Source of the DNA: an uncultured Treponema sp.
GTDB lineage: Bacteria > Spirochaetota > Spirochaetia > Treponematales > Treponemataceae
Assembly: GCA_934667505.1 (NCBI GenBank)
Contig: CAKULY010000005.1
Coordinates: forward strand, 1-64,000
Length of the DNA: 64,000 nt
Direction of reading: 5' to 3'
The translations under genes were made by a program, and so were the position numbers. The notes under the pieces are model-generated. The model searched no databases and was not told the origin of the DNA. It saw only the letters and a list, made by a program, of their open reading frames with translations. Below, piece after piece: positions 43,161 to 50,978 of this stretch (its first letter is position 1; each line of letters starts with the position of its first letter).

Positions 43161-44600
43161 TTAAAGCGCACTATATACAAAAGCTCCTTTTTCTATAAAA
43201 GATAAGTCAGTCTTTTCTGAATCTTTTTCCTTTTTTAATTCTTCAAAAAAGAATATGCCCTTTTCTTCGTAAAGCTGTCCTAAAATAGTTTTTTCTTCGA
43301 TTTTTAGCTTCGCATCTATTCTTTGTTTTTTTAGGTTTTCGGCAATTTCTTGGCTAACGTAAACCTGCGCATTCTTTTTAGAAGAAGATACAACCATTGC
43401 CATAGCATTATTTTTTTCCAATACAGACTGAACCAAAGAATCTAAAACAGAACATTCCCGTTCTGATTTTTCTAGCTTTGCATTAAGCTCGTTTACGCTT
43501 TGTGCGGACGCTTTCACAATTTCATTTGTCGCGTTAACTACAAACTTGTGGCTAGTTCGCATATAGCTTGGAATAGAATTTTTCATCGGAAGAGAAGAAT
43601 AAATTCCATATAAATAAGAATAGTTTTCAAATTTTTCTTCCGCATCGCTAAGCGCATTGCAAAGTTCTTCGCTATGAACTTTTGATTTATCAGCATATTC
43701 AGAAAGAATAAAATCCTCCTGGTGAAGCTTTGCCCCGTCCGTAATAATTTTTTTAGCCTTTACATCAGAAAGGACTGGATCAAGCCCGTCTATTTCATCA
43801 GAAAACTTTTTAGAAAGAACATTAATGGAGAGTTTTTTATCCGCTATGTTTGATGTTCTAATTTCTTCTATTATATTTTGAAGGGAATCTATTCTGCTTT
43901 CATAATCTTCTACAAGTTTTTCTTTTTCAAGCCGCTGCAAAATTGTTTCCTGGTCAAGATTGTCCTCGCTAGAAGCGTTCTTTATCTGCTGATTTGTATA
44001 CGAATTCAACTTTTCTTTGTATTGAACAGATTCGTTTGTGGCGGAAGCGATTTTTGCTTCGTATGTAGACTGAATTTCCTCAGTTTTCTTCTTGTAGTTA
44101 TCTTTGGCTGCATCTTTCTTACGCCGCATATCTTTTAAGTCGCTAATTTTCATTGAGTCAATGACATACAAATCATAATCGTACTGACGCTGAGCTTCTT
44201 CTAAATCTTTTTTTTGCTCTTCCTGCAATTCTTTTACATAAGAAACAGACGCTTCGTAAAGATTTTTTGTTCGCTCTATTTCGTCACTTATATTAGAATT
44301 CACTGCGCTTTTAAATAAATCAGAATCCAAACTCATTGTGTAATTCTGATAGTTTATAATTTTATATGCTCCAAAAACCATTGCGGCAACCATTAAAAAG
44401 CAGATGAATAAAGTTACAGTAACAAAATATGAACGATTTTTTACGGTTTTTCCATATTCCGATTCCAAATCATAAGGTTTTACGCTATCTTGCAACTTTA
44501 ATGGCACAAGCTCATCTTCAATAAAAATTCTTGCGGAAGTTTTTGAGGATTTTTTAGAAGTTTTTTTGCTTTTTTTTGTTATTTTGTCGTCATCGCCCAT
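43161..44600 (-). CDS. Membrane-anchored coiled-coil protein, partner of the cyclase gene
   Basis: 479 residues. A basic, Lys/Ser-rich cytoplasmic start (residues 1-55) is followed by one membrane helix (VTVTLFICFLMVAAMVFGAYKII, about 59-81). The rest is charged coiled coil (for example KDLEEAQRQYDYDLYVIDSMK and QRLEKEKLVEDYESRIDSLQ) ending FIEKGAFVYSAL. No catalytic motif was found. Its start overlaps the cyclase gene by 22 nt and has a GGAGTGGAAT site, so expression is coupled. It may be a structural or signalling partner of the cyclase; function is unknown. Confidence 0.7.
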   Translation of the reverse strand: MGDDDKITKKSKKTSKKSSKTSARIFIEDELVPLKLQDSVKPYDLESEYGKTVKNRSYFVTVTLFICFLMVAAMVFGAYKIINYQNYTMSLDSDLFKSAVNSNISDEIERTKNLYEASVSYVKELQEEQKKDLEEAQRQYDYDLYVIDSMKISDLKDMRRKKDAAKDNYKKKTEEIQSTYEAKIASATNESVQYKEKLNSYTNQQIKNASSEDNLDQETILQRLEKEKLVEDYESRIDSLQNIIEEIRTSNIADKKLSINVLSKKFSDEIDGLDPVLSDVKAKKIITDGAKLHQEDFILSEYADKSKVHSEELCNALSDAEEKFENYSYLYGIYSSLPMKNSIPSYMRTSHKFVVNATNEIVKASAQSVNELNAKLEKSERECSVLDSLVQSVLEKNNAMAMVVSSSKKNAQVYVSQEIAENLKKQRIDAKLKIEEKTILGQLYEEKGIFFFEELKKEKDSEKTDLSFIEKGAFVYSAL

Positions 44601-46318
44601 ATTCCACTCCAGTTTTCAGGAGCCGATTTTAGCCCCATTCTTTTCAAAAAGACTTCAGCAGCACTTGCATAAGAAGGTTGAACTTCTTCGACAGCTTTTA
44701 TAAATAGCTTGAACTTCTTTCTAGCTGCAATCCAGTCGCCTTCGTAATAGGCTTGCAAAGCTTGCTCGTAGTGCGAAAACGCCTGGTCAGTTTCCGCTTG
44801 CTCTTGGGCGCAGTCCAAAGGAAAATAAATTTTCTTCCCTTCAGTTTTGCCCTTGACCTGAACCATATCTATTTCATAAAAGTGATATTGCGCGGAAACT
44901 TTTTCAACTTCTTCCTTTATATATTTAGAAACAATTACAGGAAGTCCGTAAACTCTCGTAAGTCCTTCCAGACGGCTAGCAGAATTTACGTTGTCGCCAA
45001 TTACTGTATTTGCCATGTGTTCCTTGGAACCTATATTTCCATAAAAAACAGTTCCGCCGTCGATTCCCACACCGATGTCAATCAGGCAGGCAGAAAAAAC
45101 CGATTCCTCTTCACTTGAAAGTTTCCGCTTCTTTTCAATTTCCTGCTTGCGAATCTGCAGGGTTTGCCTAAAGTCGCTTGTAACGCGAGTCATTTGCCAG
45201 GCGGACTTTACAGAACAAAGTGATTTCAAAGACTCATCTTCTGTGCCGTAAATTCCAAGCACGGCGTCCCCAATTATAGAGCCAATAACTCCGCTGTTTT
45301 CATGAATTATATGGATTATGCGGTTGTAGTGGATGTTTAAAAGGTCTATTATCTCGCTGCCCAAAGTTTCTGTTCTATAGGTGAAATTTTTTATATCGCT
45401 GAAAAGCAGCGTAAGTTCTCGCTGAGTTCCTTCAAGACCGACAGGTTTTCCCGCATAAGCCTTATCAGATATATCCTTTGGCGCAAACCGCTGAAATGTG
45501 CTTATCAAATTATTTACGGACGAAGACAAAGAGTTAAAAGACGCTGCAAAATAAGTAACGTCATCATTCGGGGCTTTTGAAATATCAATTGTGCCAAGCT
45601 TTTTAGTTTCCTGCATCAAAGAAACTTCGTAGGCAAACTGTCTTATATTTTTAAGAATTTTGTTGAGCAAGATAAGCCCTACCCACAAAAATAAAAATGT
45701 TATGAACAAAATTACGCAAGAAATTATTGCAAAGTTCATATAAGTCGATTTTATCGTATCGTGGTGGCGTTCCGCGCACATCATGTACAAGTTCCAATCG
45801 CTTTGATACTTGTAAACGCCGATATATTCACCAATTTCTGAAGAAAAAGGAACTACGCCTTCGTTAGTTCCAATCATAAGCTTGTTGTTCAAGTATTTTA
45901 AAGCCTTTTCGTCTGGAAATATATCCCATTTTAAAAGCTCTTGATTTCCGCTTCCGTCATCTCCGTTTACTATGAATAAAAATTTTCCATCGGCATCAAA
46001 TGCGCACGAAATACTGTTCTTGTACGGAAGCCCGGATTTTGAAACTTGCTTTATGGCATTTACAGCAGAATCTTTATCGCCTGAGTACTTAAACAATTCA
46101 TACTGATTGTTCGCGCTCATAAAAACCTGCTTTAGATGCTCGGCAAGAATTGTATTTGAAAGAGACGTTATTTGTCTTTGGGAAAGCATTGTGGAAATAA
46201 GATTCGTTGAAAAGTTCGAAAAAAGTAAAAGGAAAACAAAAACAACAAGAATCTTTTTTGAAATAGGTTTAATTTTTGTAGAGCCGACTCTTTGAACTCT
46301 TTTTTTTAATTCAGACAT
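44579..46318 (-). CDS. Membrane-bound class III adenylate cyclase with HAMP-like linker
   Basis: 579 residues from the ATG at 46318, a leaderless start; an in-frame ATG at 46345 lies upstream of the -10 box. Two membrane helices (about 19-40 and 190-217) bracket an extracytoplasmic sensor of 150 residues. A HAMP-like linker (ILKNIRQFAYEVSLMQETKKLG) leads to the cyclase domain: LTLLFSDIKNFT with the first metal Asp, IGSIIGDAVLGIYG with the second, and IGDNVNSASRLEGL with the catalytic Asn and Arg. All key residues are present, so it should make cAMP (or cGMP). A helical TPR-like tail (SHYEQALQAYYEGDWIAARKKF) follows. It is divergent from murJ with interleaved promoters. Confidence 0.88.
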   Translation of the reverse strand: MSELKKRVQRVGSTKIKPISKKILVVFVFLLLFSNFSTNLISTMLSQRQITSLSNTILAEHLKQVFMSANNQYELFKYSGDKDSAVNAIKQVSKSGLPYKNSISCAFDADGKFLFIVNGDDGSGNQELLKWDIFPDEKALKYLNNKLMIGTNEGVVPFSSEIGEYIGVYKYQSDWNLYMMCAERHHDTIKSTYMNFAIISCVILFITFLFLWVGLILLNKILKNIRQFAYEVSLMQETKKLGTIDISKAPNDDVTYFAASFNSLSSSVNNLISTFQRFAPKDISDKAYAGKPVGLEGTQRELTLLFSDIKNFTYRTETLGSEIIDLLNIHYNRIIHIIHENSGVIGSIIGDAVLGIYGTEDESLKSLCSVKSAWQMTRVTSDFRQTLQIRKQEIEKKRKLSSEEESVFSACLIDIGVGIDGGTVFYGNIGSKEHMANTVIGDNVNSASRLEGLTRVYGLPVIVSKYIKEEVEKVSAQYHFYEIDMVQVKGKTEGKKIYFPLDCAQEQAETDQAFSHYEQALQAYYEGDWIAARKKFKLFIKAVEEVQPSYASAAEVFLKRMGLKSAPENWSGIWAMTTK

Positions 46319-46324
46319 GAATAG

Positions 46325-46353
46325 ATTATAATTTGATTGAAACATTTTTACAA
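46325..46353 (-). promoter_or_regulatory. Leaderless promoter of the cyclase gene
   Basis: On the minus strand TTGTAA (46348-46353) and TATAAT (46325-46330) are 17 bp apart and the -10 ends 6 nt before the ATG at 46318. It interleaves with the murJ promoter on the other strand. Confidence 0.65.
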
Positions 46354-46365
46354 CTTAGATATTCT
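46337..46365 (+). promoter_or_regulatory. Leaderless promoter of murJ
   Basis: TTGAAA (46337-46342) and TATTCT (46360-46365) are 17 bp apart and the -10 ends 6 nt before the ATG at 46372. It shares its DNA with the opposing cyclase promoter, so the two polymerases should interfere. Confidence 0.6.
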
Positions 46366-46371
46366 TACACT

Positions 46372-48018
46372 ATGAAAAAATCTTTATTAAAATCAGGATT
46401 TGTACTTTCCATAATGACCTTAGCTTCCAGAATAATGGGCTTGGTTCGGGAAATGACAAAAGCCGCCTTTTTAGGAACATCCGCTTATGCAGACGCCTTT
46501 GGAATTGCCTTTATGATTCCAAACTTGTTCCGCAGGCTTTTTGCAGAAAACAGCATTTCAGTAGCTTTTATCCCAACTTTCAGGGGCTATATAGAAGAAG
46601 AAAATCAAGCTAAGGGAAAAGAACAAAAAAAACAGCTGCACAAAGATACCCAGGACTTTATTTCATCAACATTAACTCTTGTTTCTTTCTTAACGGCTTG
46701 CATTTGTATTTTGGGAATTATTTTTGCAAGATTCATAGTTCCTCTTTTTTATGGAAAAGATTTTGACGCTTCAATCTCCGCAGAAACAACGCTTCTTACA
46801 AGAATAATGTTTCCTTACCTGTTTGTAATTTCTGCTGCGGCATTTCTTCAAGGAATACTAAACGGCTGCGGAATTTTTGCTCCAAGCGGATTCACACCCG
46901 TCTTGTTCAATGCGATTGTTGTGGCAATAACATACATTCTTACTCCTCAGCTTGCCCAAACACCAATGGGAAGCGAATTGCCACAGGAAGCGCTTGCCGC
47001 CAGGGCAATGAGTTTTGGCGTTATAACCGGCGGCTGTTTTCAAGTCCTTTTTCAGTGGCCTTTTGTAAAAAAAACTGGATGGAAAACAACGCTGACAGGA
47101 CTAAAAAACGCTTTTACAAATCCTGGAACAAAAAAAGTTGTATCATTAATTGTTCCAACAATAGTCGGAATGGCTGCATATCAACTGAACGACCTTGTTT
47201 CCACCGCGCTAGCCGGAAAAGTAGCTGTAGGAACAGTTTCCAGTTTGCAATATTCACTGCGGCTTCAAGAACTTATCTTAGGAATTTTCGCAGTTTCAAT
47301 AGGAACTGTAATTCTGCCAGACCTTTCTAGCCTTGCAAAACGCAACTCTTGGGAAGAATTCAACACAATGTTAATCCAAGCAATAAAAATAATCACACTT
47401 ATAACAATTCCTGTAACTTTTTATTCGCTTGTGTGCGGCAAAGACCTGATTTCGCTTGTGTACAAAACAAGAAACTTTGATGAAGAATCCGTTTTAAAAA
47501 CGCTAGGCGTGTTTAGATTCCATATTGCAGGATTATTTTTTATTGCAGTAAACAGAATTATAACGCCTGCATTCTACTCTCAGTCCAACACAAAGCTGCC
47601 GACTCTTGCAGGAATTATAAGTTTCGGCGTAAATATAGTCCTTGCGATAGTTTTTTCTATCTTCATGAAAGGAAACGGAATTGCTCTTGCCCTTTCAGTT
47701 TCGAGCGTTTTTAATACAATTTTTCTTTTCATCTTTATGAAAAAAATGCCTTCCATGGATTACAAGCAGATTGCAAAAAAAATGTTTCTATACATCATAA
47801 AAATGATTATATTTGGCATTGTCGCCGCAGTTCCCGTATACTACTTGAGGCCAGTTCTTTTAGCCGCTTTTGAAGGCCGCAACAGATTTTTTAGCTATGG
47901 ATTTCCTGTTTTAATTACAGCAATTGTATATTTTGCTGTAGGAATTTTACTTTTATTCATAACTAAAGATGAAGTCGCTTCTGCGCTTATAAAAAAAATA
48001 AAAAGCAAAAAAAGCTAG
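46372..48018 (+). CDS. murJ: Lipid II flippase MurJ
   Basis: 548 residues from the ATG at 46372; the longer frame to 46333 would start upstream of the promoter. It is a 14-helix MVF-family protein opening with SGFVLSIMTLASRIMGLVREMTKAAFLG and AYADAFGIAFMIPNLFRRLFAE, the conserved MurJ signature with its essential Arg residues. Helix after helix follows to a basic tail. It flips undecaprenyl-linked peptidoglycan precursor across the inner membrane. It is followed 18 nt downstream by the M24 peptidase gene with which it is probably cotranscribed. Confidence 0.93.
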   Translation: MKKSLLKSGFVLSIMTLASRIMGLVREMTKAAFLGTSAYADAFGIAFMIPNLFRRLFAENSISVAFIPTFRGYIEEENQAKGKEQKKQLHKDTQDFISSTLTLVSFLTACICILGIIFARFIVPLFYGKDFDASISAETTLLTRIMFPYLFVISAAAFLQGILNGCGIFAPSGFTPVLFNAIVVAITYILTPQLAQTPMGSELPQEALAARAMSFGVITGGCFQVLFQWPFVKKTGWKTTLTGLKNAFTNPGTKKVVSLIVPTIVGMAAYQLNDLVSTALAGKVAVGTVSSLQYSLRLQELILGIFAVSIGTVILPDLSSLAKRNSWEEFNTMLIQAIKIITLITIPVTFYSLVCGKDLISLVYKTRNFDEESVLKTLGVFRFHIAGLFFIAVNRIITPAFYSQSNTKLPTLAGIISFGVNIVLAIVFSIFMKGNGIALALSVSSVFNTIFLFIFMKKMPSMDYKQIAKKMFLYIIKMIIFGIVAAVPVYYLRPVLLAAFEGRNRFFSYGFPVLITAIVYFAVGILLLFITKDEVASALIKKIKSKKS

Positions 48019-48036
48019 AACCAATAGGAAAAACAA

Positions 48037-49185
48037 ATGAAAGAATATTCTGCTGAACAGCTAAAAAAAATGTACTTAAAAAGGCGAAAAAACGTTTCCG
48101 CCTATCTTAAAAAAAACGAGCTTGGAGCAGCCGTATTTATAGACAGCGAAGAACACCGGGAACCGTCCATAAGATACCTTACAGGTTTTGCAGGCGATGC
48201 TGTTTTAATTGTATACAACAATGAAACTTCAGTCTTAATTCCATGGGACGAAATCCTTGCTAAAAAGAATGCTTTTTGCGAGAAAATTATTCCTTACACA
48301 AAGTATTCAAATCAAGATATTACTGCCGTTCAGCAAAATCTAACTGCAGCAACAAAAATAGAACCTAAAAAAGTTGAGCTTCCGCCTTCAACAAGCTACC
48401 CTTCTTTTTTAAGATTTGTAGATGCTCTTGCAGGCTGGGACGTTCTTTGCCGCGAAAAAGATGTTCATCAATACACCGTGGAACAAAGAATGATTAAAGA
48501 TGAATACGAAATTGAATGTACAAAAGAGGCTGCAAGAATCGGGGATTTAATAATAGAACAAATAGAGCAAGGCATACACGACGGCAGCATAAAAACCGAA
48601 ACAGATGTTGTGCTTTTAATTGAACGGAAATGCCGCGAATACGGCTGCGAAAGGACAGGCTTTGATACGTTGGCAGCAGGTCCAAAGCGCAGCTGGGCAA
48701 TCCATGCGTTTCCAGGATACACTCAATCCGCATGGCCTTCTCAAGGACTTTCTATTTTAGATTTTGGCGTAGTTTACAACGGATACACCAGCGACACGAC
48801 GCTTACAGTTGCAAAAGCGCCGCTTACAAAAGAGCAAGAGCAGCTTCTAGAGCTTGTGCAGTCAGCAGCAGATTCTTGTTTAAGGCTTTACAAAAAGGAC
48901 ATTCCTGTAAAAGAAGCTTGCCAGCAGGCTCAAATTCTTTTTGCAGAAGCTAAAAGGACTATGCCGCACACGCTAGGACATGGAATCGGGCTTGAAATTC
49001 ACGAATATCCAAGAGTGAGCACAAAAATGCCGGCAAACGTTGTGTTCAAGCCAGGAATGATTGTAACATTAGAGCCAGGCCTTTACGACGAAAAGCTAGG
49101 CGGCGTTCGCCTTGAAAACGACATTCTGATTACTGAAGAAGGGAACGAAGTTATTTCCCACTCAAAAATAATCAGAATAGATTAA
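48037..49185 (+). CDS. pepP: M24-family Xaa-Pro aminopeptidase
   Basis: 382 residues. The N-terminal creatinase-like domain (GAAVFIDSEEHREPSIRYLTGFAGDAVLI) precedes the pita-bread catalytic domain. Metal ligands are visible as LDFGVVYNGYTSDTTLTV (two Asp), GHGIGLEIHEYPRVS (His), VTLEPGLYDEKLGGVRLENDILI (two Glu). It cleaves N-terminal residues before proline in peptides in the cytoplasm. An AGGAAAAAC site precedes the ATG. The stop lies at the start of a dispersed repeat. pepQ-like dipeptidase activity cannot be ruled out by sequence alone. Confidence 0.85.
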   Translation: MKEYSAEQLKKMYLKRRKNVSAYLKKNELGAAVFIDSEEHREPSIRYLTGFAGDAVLIVYNNETSVLIPWDEILAKKNAFCEKIIPYTKYSNQDITAVQQNLTAATKIEPKKVELPPSTSYPSFLRFVDALAGWDVLCREKDVHQYTVEQRMIKDEYEIECTKEAARIGDLIIEQIEQGIHDGSIKTETDVVLLIERKCREYGCERTGFDTLAAGPKRSWAIHAFPGYTQSAWPSQGLSILDFGVVYNGYTSDTTLTVAKAPLTKEQEQLLELVQSAADSCLRLYKKDIPVKEACQQAQILFAEAKRTMPHTLGHGIGLEIHEYPRVSTKMPANVVFKPGMIVTLEPGLYDEKLGGVRLENDILITEEGNEVISHSKIIRID

Positions 49186-49380
49186 GCTTCGAGTTTTCAG
49201 AAAAACAAACAAAAGCGTAAGCGAATTTACAATTTGTGAAGATTTTGTGCGATAAGAACAATTTAGGTTGCATAGCAACCCAAACCAATTCAAACGAAGT
49301 GCGAGCACAACCATCAGAGCAAATTGTAAATTCGCTGAGAGCATTTGTTTACAGTTATGAAAAGCTCGAAGTTTGGGCTA
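49186..49380 (+). repeat. Dispersed structured repeat, copy B
   Basis: Between pepP and a convergent gene. The inner arms GCGAATTTACAATTTG (49221-49236) and CAAATTGTAAATTCGC (49320-49335) are a perfect 16-bp inverted repeat, with the small hairpin GGTTGCATAGCAACC between them. The outer ends GCTTCGAG and CTCGAAGTTTGGGCTA also pair. Confidence 0.8.
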
Positions 49381-49437
49381 AATAAACAAAAGCGTAAGCG
49401 ATTTTCTAACAGCTATAAAGACTCTGAAATCGGGCTA
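49381..49437 (+). repeat. Truncated tandem copy B2 of the dispersed repeat
   Basis: Immediately after copy B, ACAAAAGCGTAAGCGATTTT reappears and joins directly to an outer end finishing ATCGGGCTA. It has the first core block and a terminus but no central hairpins, like copy E. It ends 1 bp before the stop codon of the P13-like gene. Confidence 0.6.
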
Positions 49438-49438
49438 C

Positions 49439-50182
49439 CTAGTAATTCTTAAAACGCAAATTTAGCATAAGTCCAACTGTAGCAGATTCGTCGGGAACTA
49501 TAATTGGTTCTACAGAAATCTTCTCTACTATTCCGTCCAAATTTAGCGATTCTCTTAAGGTTTTATCAAAGCGTTTTGCAAATTGATTTGGCCAAATAAG
49601 GCTTACAAGCCTTGAAACAACAATTGTGCCAAGCCCTATTCCTCCAACTATCGCGCAGTATTTGTACAAATCTGGAGAAAAAAGACCTCTCCATAAAATA
49701 ACATCATTTCCACTTGATGAAGCAAACGGCGCTATAAAAATCAACCGCAAAAAATTAATACAAATCTCAGCAGAAAACAAAGCTGCCGCTAATCCGCCTG
49801 CGCCACAAAATGCAACCGTTCCCGCTCCATCAACAATCATATGCGGAATAAAAGCCCCGATATTCCCTTGAGAAAGAGAACCTAAGCCGTAACCCGGCCA
49901 AATATTGCGGACCATTGCTTTTTTAGGCTTGCTTTTGTGCAAATCGAACAAGGCAATCTTGTCGTCATCGGTCAAATCTTCCGAAAGGTCTCGAATATAT
50001 TTTTCATTTTTAAATAAGTCGTGTTCAATCAAAGCGCCTACCCTGTCTTTTAAAACAGAAGTATCTTGCAAGGCGGCTTCTACTAAAGCGTCAAGCTCAG
50101 CAGCCTCTTCCGCAGTTTCAGAAAAAACCATGCTTGAAGAAAGAGCAAAAAAAGCGAAGGCTATAAAAAGAATTTTTTTCAT
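49439..50182 (-). CDS. P13-like envelope protein 2
   Basis: 247 residues. A signal peptide (ILFIAFAFFALSSSMVFS, residues 4-21) precedes a helical segment (LTDDDKIALFDLHKSKPK) and then WPGYGLGSLSQGNIGAFIPH and three or four hydrophobic helices (about 120-195). A C-terminal strand-rich region ends MLNLRFKNY. The G-x-G-S-x-x-QGN segment and the order of elements match its neighbour at 50210-50848 and the P13 membrane-protein family of spirochaetes, which includes the Borrelia channel-forming protein P13. Porin function is only an inference. It lies 27 nt after the paralogue, both leftward. Confidence 0.55.
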   Translation of the reverse strand: MKKILFIAFAFFALSSSMVFSETAEEAAELDALVEAALQDTSVLKDRVGALIEHDLFKNEKYIRDLSEDLTDDDKIALFDLHKSKPKKAMVRNIWPGYGLGSLSQGNIGAFIPHMIVDGAGTVAFCGAGGLAAALFSAEICINFLRLIFIAPFASSSGNDVILWRGLFSPDLYKYCAIVGGIGLGTIVVSRLVSLIWPNQFAKRFDKTLRESLNLDGIVEKISVEPIIVPDESATVGLMLNLRFKNY

Positions 50183-50209
50183 AACAAAACCTCTCTTAGT
50201 AAAAGTGAA

Positions 50210-50848
50210 TTAAAAATACAAAGAAGCAACAAAGCCGCAGCTTCCAGAAACAGGCTCAATTACCGGCAAAAGACTTATGCTTCCATCCCCTTCGGATTTT
50301 GCAGATTTTTCTCCAATGTGCAAAGCTTTTTCCAAAGCCGTGTTATATTTTTTTGCATAATAAGAAGGGCGGATTATTCCAAATATTCGTCCGGTCAGCC
50401 AAATAGCAGCACCAATAGAAAGACCTGCTACAAGAAGCGGATTTTTTAAGTTGCTATCGGAATTGGCGATTTCAGTGCAAAAATAAGCCGCCGGTCCTAG
50501 CAGAGCGACAGAAAGACCTACAACTTCTGTTGCAAACTCAAATTTTCCGCCCCAGACATCGCCTTGCCGGTCAGAACCAAATCCAAAGCCTAAGAAAGCA
50601 TTTCCAAGTGTTGCAGACGTTGAGCTCGTCTTATAATAGTTGTACAAGACATTTCTTTGTTCTTCTGTAAGCCTTAAAGACAGTTTAGAAACCAGCTCTT
50701 CGTTTTTTTCTAATCCTAAAGCAATGAGCTTTCTAGTATTCACAGCATCTTTTGATTTTAAAATATCTAAAGGAAGGTTAGAACTGTTCTGGCTAAATCC
50801 AATAGAAACCGAAAAAATAGTCAGCAATAAAAACAATAATTTTTTCAT
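50210..50848 (-). CDS. P13-like envelope protein 1
   Basis: 212 residues. A signal peptide (LLFLLLTIFSVSIGFS, residues 4-19) is followed by SLRLTEEQRNVLYNYYKTSS, then LGFGFGSDRQGDVWGGKFEF and two or three hydrophobic helices, ending with a strand-like SCGFVASLYF. The LGFGxGSxxQGD element is the best match to the spirochaete P13 family. A GGAGGAGAG ribosome site precedes the ATG; a TATAAT directly before that site is too close to be its promoter if the site is to be transcribed. The upstream spacer carries the short hairpin repeat also found before exbB. Confidence 0.6.
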   Translation of the reverse strand: MKKLLFLLLTIFSVSIGFSQNSSNLPLDILKSKDAVNTRKLIALGLEKNEELVSKLSLRLTEEQRNVLYNYYKTSSTSATLGNAFLGFGFGSDRQGDVWGGKFEFATEVVGLSVALLGPAAYFCTEIANSDSNLKNPLLVAGLSIGAAIWLTGRIFGIIRPSYYAKKYNTALEKALHIGEKSAKSEGDGSISLLPVIEPVSGSCGFVASLYF

Positions 50849-50874
50849 TACTCTCCTCCATTATAAAAGTAAGA

Positions 50875-50910
50875 AATTGCAGTTGATTCACAAGTTTGCA
50901 ACGCAAACTT
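50875..50910 (-). repeat. Short hairpin repeat upstream of the P13-like pair (family 2)
   Basis: AATTGCAGTTGATTCACAAG followed by TTTGCAACGCAAACTT, nearly identical to 32493-32528, with the same 8-bp stem AAGTTTGC/GCAAACTT. Confidence 0.55.
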
Positions 50911-50978
50911 AGAATGCCCAATATTCATGCTCTCTGAATTTTACACTAAGAATTAAAAATTGTAAAATTTAATTCAAT

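Noticed and set aside
49186..49437. Repeat array B plus B2 considered as a CRISPR array
   Set aside because: The units are unequal, palindromic at large scale and lack spacers of constant size; no cas genes are present.
50860..50865. TATAAT just before the P13-like gene, considered as another leaderless promoter
   Set aside because: A strong GGAGGAGAG site lies between it and the ATG and would not be fully transcribed if this were the -10 box.
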